Positions 48,575 to 56,130 of a stretch of 64,000 nucleotides of DNA are shown here, piece by piece. The stretch is from Azospirillum sp. B21 (lineage in GTDB: Bacteria > Pseudomonadota > Alphaproteobacteria > Azospirillales > Azospirillaceae). Location of the stretch: positions 1 to 64,000 of the forward strand of contig NZ_VTTO01000001.1 of the NCBI RefSeq assembly GCF_008364825.1, given 5' to 3'. How positions within the stretch are numbered: position 1 is the stretch's first letter; the number at the start of each line of letters is the position of its first letter. Both the position numbers and the translations under genes were made by a program. The notes under the pieces were generated by a model. That model was not told where the DNA came from. It searched no databases and worked only from the letters and a program-made list of their open reading frames with translations.

Positions 48575-49693
48575 TCACACATCGACCACCCGCCGCCCTT
48601 CGGTGGCCAAGCCGGTGCTGCCCGGTTCGAAGGCGATGCCCTTCACCAGCGCCACCACGGGGCGGCCGGGCGTCAGGTCCAACTCGCGAACTGCCGCGCG
48701 GGTGATGCGCGCGATCAGGAAGGAGCCGCCCACCGCCAGCCGCACGTCGGCGGAGGATGGTCCCGACTCGGCGACCTCCACCACCGTCGCCGCCAGCGCG
48801 TTGCGCACGCTCACGCCGACCGGCTGCTGCAGAGCTACGATGACGTCACGGGCATGGATGTGCAGGCGCACCGAGGCGCCCGGCGCACGCTCCACCCGCG
48901 GGACGGTCAGATGGCCGCCGTCGAAGGCCAGCACGGTTAGCCCATCCTCCGGGACATGGCGTTCCACCGTCAGGTCCAACACGGCACCGGCATCCTGCGC
49001 CCCGGTCACCGCCGACAGGTCGAGCCGGCCCATCACCGTGCCCACCGGCCCCACTGCCCGCACCCTGCCCTCCCCGATCAGCACCATCGTTGTGGCGAGC
49101 CGCACCACCTCGTCCAGCGCATGGCTGACCATGACGATGGGGATGTTCATTTCGTCGCGCAGCCGCTCGATGTAGGGCATGATCTCCGCCTTGCGGGCGG
49201 CGTCGAGCGAGGCCATCGGCTCGTCCATCAGCAGCAGGCGCGGCTGTGCCAGCAAGGCGCGGCCAAAGGCGACCCGCTGCTTCTCCCCACCCGACAGCCC
49301 GCGCGGACGGCGGTCCAGCAGATGGCCTAGCCCCAACAGTTCCACGACCGGGCCAAAGGCGATGCGGCGATCCGCAGCCGGCACCCGGCGCAGGCCGAAT
49401 TCCAGATTGCTGCGCACGGTCATGTGCGGGAACAGGCGCGCATCCTGGAAGACATAGCCGATGCGCCGCTTTTCCACCGGCACGTCGATGCGCCGCGCGC
49501 TGTCGAAGAACATGGAGTCGCCGATGTGGATGTGGCCAGAATCGGGTCGCGTCAGCCCGGCGATGGCGTTGATGACGGAGGTCTTGCCGGAACCGGAGCG
49601 GCCGAACAGGGCCGTCACCCCGCGCTCCTCGGCGGTGAAGGCGATGTCGAGCGTGAAAGCGCCCAGCCTCTGGCGGATCGAAAGATCGATCAT
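48575..49693 (-). CDS. modC: Molybdate ABC transporter, ATP-binding protein
   Basis: ModC of 372 residues. Walker A is GRSGSGKTS near residue 33, the signature is LSGGEKQR near 125, and Walker B is LLLMDEPMASLD. The C-terminal third is a molybdate-binding TOBE (Mop-like) domain, about 290-355. It powers molybdate uptake. ATG at 49693 follows the modB stop by two bases; a TTG two codons earlier would overlap the stop. Last gene of modABC, facing a shared terminator. Confidence 0.95.
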   Translation of the reverse strand: MIDLSIRQRLGAFTLDIAFTAEERGVTALFGRSGSGKTSVINAIAGLTRPDSGHIHIGDSMFFDSARRIDVPVEKRRIGYVFQDARLFPHMTVRSNLEFGLRRVPAADRRIAFGPVVELLGLGHLLDRRPRGLSGGEKQRVAFGRALLAQPRLLLMDEPMASLDAARKAEIMPYIERLRDEMNIPIVMVSHALDEVVRLATTMVLIGEGRVRAVGPVGTVMGRLDLSAVTGAQDAGAVLDLTVERHVPEDGLTVLAFDGGHLTVPRVERAPGASVRLHIHARDVIVALQQPVGVSVRNALAATVVEVAESGPSSADVRLAVGGSFLIARITRAAVRELDLTPGRPVVALVKGIAFEPGSTGLATEGRRVVDV

Positions 49694-49695
49694 GG

Positions 49696-50391
49696 TCAAG
49701 TCTGCCCGATCAGCCGGCGGACCCAGTGCGCCAGAAACTCCGACAGCATCAGCGCGATCAGGGCGACGCCAAAGGAAATCGACGCCAGCCGCGCCGCCAC
49801 AGCGTCGCCGCCCGGCTCCTGGGTGGCGGCATAGATCGCCAGCGGCAGGGTCTGCGTCTGTCCGGGGATGTTGGAGACGAAGGTGATGACCGCGCCGAAC
49901 TCGCCCATCGCCGCGGCGAAGGCGACGATGGCGCCGGACAGCAGCCCCGGCGCCATCAGCGGCAGCAGGATGGTGAAGAAGCGGTCGACGGGACCGGCGC
50001 CCAGCGTGCGCGCCGCCGCTTCCAGCCCGCCATCGATCGCCTCCACCGATAGGCGGATGGCGCGCACCATCAGCGGGAAGGACGTCACGGCCACCGCCAG
50101 GGACGCGCCTTCCGCCGTGAAGATCAGCTTGATGCCGAAGGTCTGGTACAGCCAGCCGCCGACCACCCCCTTGGTCCCCATGGTCACCAGCAGGATATAG
50201 CCGGTGACCACCGGCGGCAGGACCAGCGGAAGATGGACCAGCCCATCGACCAGCGTCTTGCCCGGAAAGTTATAGCGCCCGAGCACCCAGGCGGCGAGCA
50301 CGGCAACCGGCAACCCCAGCGCGATGGCGACGCCCGCGACACGCAGGCTCAGCAGCAACGCGGTGGTCTCCATCGGCGTCAGGATATCCAT
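49696..50391 (-). CDS. modB: Molybdate ABC transporter, permease
   Basis: ModB of 231 residues with about five membrane helices. The coupling loop is EAAARTLGAGPVDRFFTILLP near residues 123-143, which contains the EAA-Gly motif. LPLVLPPVVTGYILLV near 53 is a typical ModB block. It forms the channel with ModC and receives molybdate from ModA. The gap to modA is 10 bases and to modC two bases. Confidence 0.95.
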   Translation of the reverse strand: MDILTPMETTALLLSLRVAGVAIALGLPVAVLAAWVLGRYNFPGKTLVDGLVHLPLVLPPVVTGYILLVTMGTKGVVGGWLYQTFGIKLIFTAEGASLAVAVTSFPLMVRAIRLSVEAIDGGLEAAARTLGAGPVDRFFTILLPLMAPGLLSGAIVAFAAAMGEFGAVITFVSNIPGQTQTLPLAIYAATQEPGGDAVAARLASISFGVALIALMLSEFLAHWVRRLIGQT

Positions 50392-50401
50392 GCCGCAAAG
50401 C

Positions 50402-51211
50402 TTACGGTGCTTTGGGGGCCGGAACGAAGCCGAATTCCTTCCACACCGCTATGCCCTCCGGCGACTTCATGTAGTCGAGGAAAGCGGCGGCCCCGGCGCT
50501 TTTGGATGCCGCCACCAACGCTGCCGGATAGATGATGGGCGGATAGCTGTCCGGCGGGAACACGGCCGCGACCTCCACCCCCGGATCGATGGCGGCATCG
50601 GTACGATAAACGATGCCCATCGGCACCTCGCCCCGGCTGACCAGCACCAGCGCCGCCCGCACGCTGTCGGCCCGCGCCAGCCTCGGCTCGACCGCTTTCC
50701 ACTGGCCGAGAGACTCCAATGCCGCCTTGGCGTACTTCCCGACCGGAACGTTCGATGGGTCGCCGGTGGCGAGCCTGCCGTCGCCCAGCTGCTCCGCCAG
50801 CTTGCCGCCCTTCGACAGGTCCGGCTTCAGCGCCGCTCCCTTCGGCGCGACCACCACCAGTTCGTTCCCCAGCAGGTTCGTCCGACTGTCGGTCTTGATC
50901 AGATTGCGCTTCTGCAAATAATCCATCCAGTCGAGATCGGCCGAGATGAAGATGTCAGCCGGCGCATCATTCTCGATTTGCTTGGCGAGGGCGGAGGACG
51001 CGGCGAAGGACGAGGTCACCGACAGTCCTGACTTCGCCTTGAACTGGGAGGCGAGCTTGTCCACGGCATTCTTGGTGGAGGCGGCGGCCAGAACGAGCAC
51101 GTCCTGCGCCATTGCTGTCGGGGCCGCAAGGGTCAGGCCGAAGCCCAGCACCACCGCCGACATCGCAAGCCTGAACCCGCTCCGCCCCAGGATCAAACGC
51201 ACACAAACCAT
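50402..51211 (-). CDS. modA: Molybdate-binding periplasmic protein
   Basis: ModA of 269 residues with a signal peptide (hydrophobic core AMSAVVLGFGLTLAA, cleavage after AMA near residue 35). The mature protein opens VLVLAAASTKNAVDKLASQF, the family's oxyanion-binding start, and SSAFALAKQ-type and VPVGKYAKAALESLG blocks follow. It captures molybdate in the periplasm. ATG at 51211 has GGGGGT upstream; GTG at 51217 is an alternative. A ModE-like palindrome lies about 30 bases upstream. Confidence 0.94.
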   Translation of the reverse strand: MVCVRLILGRSGFRLAMSAVVLGFGLTLAAPTAMAQDVLVLAAASTKNAVDKLASQFKAKSGLSVTSSFAASSALAKQIENDAPADIFISADLDWMDYLQKRNLIKTDSRTNLLGNELVVVAPKGAALKPDLSKGGKLAEQLGDGRLATGDPSNVPVGKYAKAALESLGQWKAVEPRLARADSVRAALVLVSRGEVPMGIVYRTDAAIDPGVEVAAVFPPDSYPPIIYPAALVAASKSAGAAAFLDYMKSPEGIAVWKEFGFVPAPKAP

Positions 51212-51241
51212 CGCCACCCCCTGCCATGTTTGACGCTGAAC

Positions 51242-51261
51242 CTATATCCAGATGGATACAG
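51242..51261. promoter_or_regulatory. Candidate ModE (molybdate) box
   Basis: Imperfect palindrome CTATATCC (51242-51249), AGAT, GGATACAG (51254-51261), seven of eight pairs matching, 31 bases before modA. The TATAT-type half sites resemble ModE operators, which repress mod genes when molybdate is plentiful. Confidence 0.5.
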
Positions 51262-51439
51262 CGCTTCGCAGTTGCGGTAAAGGGCAAACGGCCGGGCTCG
51301 CGCTGCTCTGTCCTGGCCGGGGCCTTCCCCGGGGCCTTGCGGAATTCACATCATGTCATGACTTGCCGCGCCGCCCCGTGATAGGAAGTGCGGCGAATCG
51401 GACCCGGTCCCAGCCCTCCCTCTGCTTCAGGAACTTCCC

Positions 51440-52093
51440 ATGCGCGCCGTGAAGATTTCCCCCTCGATTCTCTCCGCCGATTTCGCCCGGCTGGGCGAGG
51501 AGGTCCGCGCGGTCGACGCCGCCGGCGCCGACTACATCCACATCGACGTGATGGACGGGCATTTCGTCCCGAACCTCACCATCGGGCCGGGCGTGGTGAA
51601 GGCGCTGCGGCCGCATTCCGCCAAGGTTTTCGACGTGCATCTGATGATCTCGCCGGTGGACCTCTTCGTTCCGGACTTCGCCAAGGCCGGAGCCGACATC
51701 ATCACCGTCCATCCGGAAGCCGGGCCGCACCTGCACCGGACGATCCAGCTGATCAAGTCGCTGGGCAAGAAGGCCGGCGTGTCGCTGAACCCGGCGACGC
51801 CGGTGGACGCCATCCAGCATGTGCTGGAGGACATCGACCTCGTGCTGGTGATGACGGTCAACCCCGGCTTCGGCGGCCAAAGCTTCATCAAGAGCCAGCT
51901 GCCGAAGATCCGCGACCTGCGCGCCCGCATCGATGCGCTGGGCAAGCAGATCGACCTGGAGGTCGATGGCGGCATCAACCCGGAAACCGCCCGTTTGGCG
52001 ATCGAGGCCGGCGCCGATGTCCTGGTCGCCGGCACCGCCACCTTCACCGGCGGTCCGGAGCAGTACGCCGCCAACATCAGCGCCCTGCGTTGA
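51440..52093 (+). CDS. rpe: Ribulose-phosphate 3-epimerase
   Basis: Metal-dependent TIM-barrel epimerase of 217 residues that links ribulose 5-phosphate and xylulose 5-phosphate in the pentose phosphate and Calvin pathways. Motifs are [16 protein letters not shown] near residue 5, [17 protein letters not shown] near 33, VHLMISPVD near 65, [16 protein letters not shown] near 135, and [11 protein letters not shown] near 173. It is divergent from modA. A strong terminator follows. Confidence 0.97.
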   Translation: MRAVKISPSILSADFARLGEEVRAVDAAGADYIHIDVMDGHFVPNLTIGPGVVKALRPHSAKVFDVHLMISPVDLFVPDFAKAGADIITVHPEAGPHLHRTIQLIKSLGKKAGVSLNPATPVDAIQHVLEDIDLVLVMTVNPGFGGQSFIKSQLPKIRDLRARIDALGKQIDLEVDGGINPETARLAIEAGADVLVAGTATFTGGPEQYAANISALR

Positions 52094-52112
52094 GCCGCAA
52101 CTGAGAACAGGC

Positions 52113-52155
52113 ACGGCCCCGCGCCGCCCCCATGGGGAGCGGCGCGGGGCCGTTT
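52113..52155 (+). terminator. Terminator after rpe
   Basis: ACGGCCCCGCGCCGC (52113-52127) pairs with GCGGCGCGGGGCCGT (52139-52153), followed by TTTCC. It lies between rpe and the convergent DUF4142 gene. Confidence 0.8.
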
Positions 52156-52183
52156 CCTACATCGGCCTCTCAGACCAGCCGGA

Positions 52184-53005
52184 TCAGCGGACGCTGGCGA
52201 GCGGGGCGCTGGCCGCGATTCCTTCGATCTGGTTCAGGTGCTGCTGCAGCTTCGGCAGAGTCTGCTGTGCCAGGCTGCGGTAGGGCTGCAGGTCCGGATC
52301 GGTGCTCCGGGCGACGGCGCCGTAGAGGTCCACCGCCTCGCGGTGCGCCAGCACCTGCTGGTTCACATACATGCGGTCGAAGGCGACACCGCGAAGGCCC
52401 TGCAGCTGGCTCAGCTTCTGCTGCTGGTCGAGATCCGGCTGGGCCGGCGGCTCCAGACCGCTGGCGCGGGCCTGGGTCTTCACCAGTTCGCTGGTGGTGG
52501 TATGATCCATGATCATATGGCGGGCGAACTGGCGCACCGGCTCGGTGGTGGCGCGGTCGACGGCCATGCGGCTCGACGCGATCTCGAAGAGGTCGCTCTG
52601 CGAGGCGCGGTTCACGAAATCGGCCGCGCTGGCCACCGGCGCCATCCGGGCGGCGCGGTCCTGGTCGGCCGTGCTGCCGCCGGCGATGCTGCTGCCGGTC
52701 ATCGCCGCACCCGTGCCGGCGGTGGACCCGGCGATGCCGGTCGCCATCTGCTGTTCCATGCGGCGCTCCTCGGCAAGCCGGCGGGCGCCGATGCCTTCAC
52801 CCAGCACCACCACCTTCCCGCCCTGCGGCGTGTCGGTGACCGGCAGCCCGCGGGCCGGCGCATCCAGCGGCGGGATGCCGCCCGACGGTGTGCCCATGGT
52901 GTAGCTCGATCCGGCCTGCGGCGAGGTCGCGCCGCCCACCTGGGCCATCGCGGTGGTCGACAGCAGAACCGCGCCCATGGCGGTGAAAACGAACGTCCTG
53001 GTCAT
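52184..53005 (-). CDS. DUF4142 domain-containing exported protein
   Basis: Protein of 273 residues with a signal peptide (MTRTFVFTAMGAVLLSTTAMAQ). A Gly/Ser/Ala-rich region follows to about residue 110, then the helical DUF4142 domain (about 115-260): ADFVNRASQSDLFEIASSRMA and QFARHMIMDHTTTSELVK are typical. The family is related to the ferritin-like fold and is often induced by general stress. The function is not established. GGGAGAA lies before the ATG at 53005. It is divergent from the YeaQ/GlsB gene. Confidence 0.85.
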   Translation of the reverse strand: MTRTFVFTAMGAVLLSTTAMAQVGGATSPQAGSSYTMGTPSGGIPPLDAPARGLPVTDTPQGGKVVVLGEGIGARRLAEERRMEQQMATGIAGSTAGTGAAMTGSSIAGGSTADQDRAARMAPVASAADFVNRASQSDLFEIASSRMAVDRATTEPVRQFARHMIMDHTTTSELVKTQARASGLEPPAQPDLDQQQKLSQLQGLRGVAFDRMYVNQQVLAHREAVDLYGAVARSTDPDLQPYRSLAQQTLPKLQQHLNQIEGIAASAPLASVR

Positions 53006-53182
53006 GAAAATTCTCCCAGCTTTCCTTGCGGAACGGTCCGGCCGGCAAGGCCTGGAGGCGTTCCGGTCCACCGCGTCAGCACCGAAGCGCGACGGCGGTC
53101 ATGTGCTGCGGAGAACATGGTGCCTATGCGAAAAGTTCCGGCTGCCCAAAAGAGCATCGGGCCAAAAGATCCGCCGGGAAGG

Positions 53183-53207
53183 AGAACCATTCGCCGCTTT
53201 GCCCGTT
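53183..53207 (+). promoter_or_regulatory. Candidate sigma-EcfG (general stress) promoter
   Basis: AGAAC (53183-53187), 16 bases, CGTT (53204-53207), against the consensus GGAAC-N16/17-CGTT, one mismatch. It lies 45 bases before the YeaQ/GlsB gene, a family often in this regulon. Confidence 0.45.
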
Positions 53208-53251
53208 ATTGGGCATGGGAAGACGGTCCCGTAACGGAAGGGAAAACAACC

Positions 53252-53509
53252 ATGGGCATTCTCTGGACGATCATCATCGGCTTCATCGCCGGCATCGTCG
53301 CCAAGTTCCTGATGCCGGGTCGCGATCCGGGCGGCTTCATCATCACCACGCTGCTGGGCATCGCCGGTGCCTTCGTCGCCACGTATTTGGGTGCCGCCAT
53401 CGGTTGGTACCGGCCGGGTGAAGGGGCGGGATTCATCGGCGCCATCGTCGGCGCGATCATCATCCTGGCCATCTACCGCATGATCGCCGGCCGCCGCCAC
53501 ACGGTATGA
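53252..53509 (+). CDS. GlsB/YeaQ/YmgE-family stress membrane protein
   Basis: Small membrane protein of 85 residues with three glycine-rich helices: MGILWTIIIGFIAGIVAKFL at the start, GGFIITTLLGIAGAFVATYLG in the middle, and GFIGAIVGAIIILAIYRMI at the end. The PGRDPGG turn is the family hallmark. Family members are annotated as transglycosylase-associated, but a direct enzyme role is doubtful. GGAAGGG precedes the start. It is followed by two hairpins. Confidence 0.92.
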   Translation: MGILWTIIIGFIAGIVAKFLMPGRDPGGFIITTLLGIAGAFVATYLGAAIGWYRPGEGAGFIGAIVGAIIILAIYRMIAGRRHTV

Positions 53510-53522
53510 CGGGCGCTGTTTG

Positions 53523-53548
53523 AAGGCGGCTTGCCTGAAAGCCGCCTT
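53523..53548 (+). terminator. Hairpin after the YeaQ/GlsB gene
   Basis: AAGGCGGCTT (53523-53532) pairs with AAGCCGCCTT (53539-53548). No T run follows it directly; a stronger terminator lies just downstream. Confidence 0.5.
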
Positions 53549-53552
53549 ACGG

Positions 53553-53589
53553 AAAAAGGGACCACGGGTTCGCCGACGGTCCCTTTTTT
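53553..53589. terminator. Bidirectional rho-independent terminator
   Basis: AAAAAGGGACC (53553-53563) pairs with GGTCCCTTTTT (53578-53588), giving T runs in both directions. It separates the YeaQ/GlsB gene from the convergent PhyR-type gene. Confidence 0.85.
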
Positions 53590-53614
53590 CATGGGCATGA
53601 TCGGTCGAAGACCG

Positions 53615-54418
53615 TCAGGCCAGCGCCACCGGCTGCGGCATGAAGATGGCCCGCGAAATGGCCGCCTGGATGCCCGCGTTGGTGAAGGGTTTGCGCACGA
53701 TCTGCCCCAGATGGCGGGCATCCAGCGCGCGGATGTCGTCGTCGAATGCGGTGACGAAGATCGTGCGCAGGTCACGCACGCGCTTCAGCCGGCGGGCGAT
53801 CTCGATCCCGCTGCCGCCATCGGCCAGCCGGACGTCCAGCAGGGCCAGCGTCGGCTTCTCCGCCTTCAGCAGGGCCAGCGCCTCGGTCTCGTTGACGGCG
53901 GTGCCGCAAACCACATGACCCATGTCGGCCACCAGTTCCCCCAGCTCCATCGCCAGCAGGGCATTGTCCTCTACCACCATGACCCGCTGGACCATGGCGG
54001 CGCGCACGCGGGCGCGGGCGGCTTTCAGCCGGTCGATGGACTCTCCCGCCGGCAGCTGCAGCACCTTCGCCGCTTGTGGAATGCTCAATCCCTCCAGCGC
54101 GGTCAGCAGATACAGGCGACGGTCGGCCTCCGGCAGTTCGGCCAGCGCACGCTCGATGGGATGGGGCGACGGCAGCGGCCGGCCGGGCGGGCCGAACTCC
54201 TCCGGAGAACGGTCGAACAGCAGGTTCAGCAGCGCATACATCGACAGGCGAGAGCCATCGCCGCCGCGGTCCAGGCCGAACCGGGACGGTGCCATCACCG
54301 CAGCCTCGACGCAGCGCGTCACCAGCGCGTCGCCACGATCGGTGGCACCCGTCAGGGCCCGCGCATAGCGGCGCAGGATCGGCACCACCTCGAACAGTTC
54401 ACATTCGTAAACGAGCAT
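53615..54418 (-). CDS. PhyR-type general stress response regulator
   Basis: Response regulator of 267 residues with the reversed order of PhyR: an N-terminal sigma-factor-like region (about 1-140; ALAELPEADRRLYLLTALEGLS matches region 4 helices) and a C-terminal receiver (about 144-260). The receiver site is complete: Glu150-Asp151, Asp195 in LALLDVRLADG, Thr223 and Lys243 in RKPF. On phosphorylation PhyR-type proteins bind the anti-sigma factor NepR and free sigma EcfG. Neither partner gene is in this window, so an orphan PhyR paralogue is possible. Confidence 0.85.
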   Translation of the reverse strand: MLVYECELFEVVPILRRYARALTGATDRGDALVTRCVEAAVMAPSRFGLDRGGDGSRLSMYALLNLLFDRSPEEFGPPGRPLPSPHPIERALAELPEADRRLYLLTALEGLSIPQAAKVLQLPAGESIDRLKAARARVRAAMVQRVMVVEDNALLAMELGELVADMGHVVCGTAVNETEALALLKAEKPTLALLDVRLADGGSGIEIARRLKRVRDLRTIFVTAFDDDIRALDARHLGQIVRKPFTNAGIQAAISRAIFMPQPVALA

Positions 54419-54661
54419 GCCCGTGACTCCGCTCCCTGCCGGGAGTTACCGCTCTGGGATTCAGCCTCTCCGATCGTTCGCCGGGCAAACCTGCCGGCCT
54501 GTGGAGGTCGTTATTCATCTTGGCGGAATCCTACCATGCCATTCGGAGCGGTCGAATGGGAAATGGGGGTGCGGCACACCAACGAACGGCCACAGGCCGT
54601 TGGTCACTGCCAAAGGGCACGGGCCGAACGACAAACTCCGGCTGCCCACAAGGCGGTTCGC

Positions 54662-55207
54662 TCACTTTGCCTTCTCGCGCAGCTGGCGCGAGCGCCATTG
54701 CCACGGCTTCTCCACCTGCCCGGCCCACAGCCCCATCCGCTTGCTCTGGGCATAGGCTTCGCCCTTCTGGTAGGCGGGCGACAGGCTGGCATACTGAAAG
54801 GCCCAGCCGCGCGACACCATCGCCGCCCCCAGATCGACCCCGCGCACCCGGCATTCGCCCTTCTTCTCGCCGGTACGGTCCTGTTCGGTGACGGTGCAGG
54901 TCACCTCCTCGCCCTTCACCATGTTGGCGAGCACGGCGGTGGCCACCTTGAAGCAGTCGAGCTCATGACCGTAGCGGTTCTTGCACTTCTGTCCCGGATC
55001 CGGGGCGTCGATGCCCATCAGCCGCACCGCCACGCCGTTGACGGTCAGCAAATCCCCTTCCACCGCCATGGCGGAGCCCGTCAGGGTCTGGTCCGGCGTG
55101 TTGGCAATGGGGCCGCGCCCCTTGGCAGCCTGATTGGTCTGCGCCGCGGCGGGACCGCCGAGGACCAGACCGCAGAGCACGACCAGCGCGAGTCTCCCCA
55201 CCCTCAT
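54662..55207 (-). CDS. Secreted thermonuclease-family (SNase-fold) protein
   Basis: Protein of 181 residues with a signal peptide (MRVGRLALVVLCGLVLGGPAAAQ). The SNase-like OB fold covers about 45-160. VRLMGIDAPDPGQ keeps the first catalytic Arg and the metal Asp, but the usual Glu in the APE motif is Asp, and the second catalytic Arg, normally in a YGR motif, is not seen (DRTGEKKGECRV). Four cysteines lie in the domain. It may be an altered nuclease. It starts four bases past the YedK/SRAP gene and is probably co-transcribed with it. Confidence 0.75.
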   Translation of the reverse strand: MRVGRLALVVLCGLVLGGPAAAQTNQAAKGRGPIANTPDQTLTGSAMAVEGDLLTVNGVAVRLMGIDAPDPGQKCKNRYGHELDCFKVATAVLANMVKGEEVTCTVTEQDRTGEKKGECRVRGVDLGAAMVSRGWAFQYASLSPAYQKGEAYAQSKRMGLWAGQVEKPWQWRSRQLREKAK

Positions 55208-55211
55208 CGGC

Positions 55212-55982
55212 TCAGAACAGGCTGGGCTGTTTGTCGTCGGGCTTACCCTTGGCCGGCTTCCCATCGACCGGCTTTTCCATCACGGCCGCCGCCTCTTCCG
55301 GCGGATCCAGGCAGGAACAGTCGTCGTTGCGCACGCTGTTCACCCGCGGCCCCACCGGGACCACGTCCAGCCAGTCGTCCGGTGCAGAGCGGATCAGTCC
55401 CTCCACCATCGGCAGCGGGGTCGCCGGGTCGAGCCATGCGTCCCAGTCGGCGGGATCCAGCACCACCGGCATGCGGTCATGCAGGAAGGACAGGCCGGGG
55501 TTGGTCGCCGTCGTCACCACCGTCGCGGTTTCCAACGGCGGGTCCAGCGGTGGGGCGCCCTTCGGTCCGCGCCAGCGCTCCCACAGCCCGGCCAGCGCGA
55601 ACAGGCCGCGGTCGCGGCGGCGGATGACGTGGCCCTGCTTGCGCGGCTTCGCCCCCTCCCCCACGCTGGTCCATTCATAGAAACCGTCGAGCGGGATCAG
55701 GCAGCGGCGCTTGCGGAAGGCATCGCGGAAGGCCGGCTTTTCCGCCACCGATTCGCCGCGCGCATTGATCATCCGCCCACCGATGGACGGATCGTCCGCC
55801 CAGGGCGGCACCAGTCCCCAGCGGACCATCGACAGATGACGGCCGTCCTCCTCGCGCCGGATCACGGGGATGTCCTGCGTCGGGGCGATGTTCCAGCGCG
55901 GCATCAGGTTCGGCCGTTCGGGCACGCCGAACAGGCGCTGGACCTCGCTGACCGGGGTGGTGAGTAGCATGCGTCCACACAT
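55212..55982 (-). CDS. SOS response-associated peptidase (YedK/HMCES, SRAP)
   Basis: SRAP protein of 256 residues that forms a thiazolidine crosslink with abasic sites in single-stranded DNA through its N-terminal Cys. The start at 55982 is fixed by chemistry: the protein must begin Met-Cys-Gly-Arg so that Cys2 becomes terminal. Other catalytic residues are the Asn in WNIAPTQ, the Glu in GFYEWT near residue 107, and the His in FLHDRMPVVLD near 165. The C-terminal 25 residues are lysine-rich. It is divergent from the molybdenum hydroxylase gene. Confidence 0.93.
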   Translation of the reverse strand: MCGRMLLTTPVSEVQRLFGVPERPNLMPRWNIAPTQDIPVIRREEDGRHLSMVRWGLVPPWADDPSIGGRMINARGESVAEKPAFRDAFRKRRCLIPLDGFYEWTSVGEGAKPRKQGHVIRRRDRGLFALAGLWERWRGPKGAPPLDPPLETATVVTTATNPGLSFLHDRMPVVLDPADWDAWLDPATPLPMVEGLIRSAPDDWLDVVPVGPRVNSVRNDDCSCLDPPEEAAAVMEKPVDGKPAKGKPDDKQPSLF

Positions 55983-56130
55983 GCCACCGAATATGGTCCC
56001 TGCAGATTGCCGGCGCCAGTCCGCAATGGCGCGCACCGCTTGCCGCCGCCGGGGGTTTCCCTGACGCTTCAGCCGGCCTATCTTCGCGGAGCACAACAAT
56101 CGCATCGAACCGGAAGGCGGGAGTTCACCC

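Noticed and set aside
50862..50882. GTTC repeat inside modA as a LexA box
   Set aside because: The spacer is eight bases, not seven, and it lies inside a coding region.
53006..53110. GGAAC ... CGTT pair upstream of the DUF4142 gene, as a sigma EcfG promoter
   Set aside because: The two parts are 24 bases apart on the minus strand, not 16-17.
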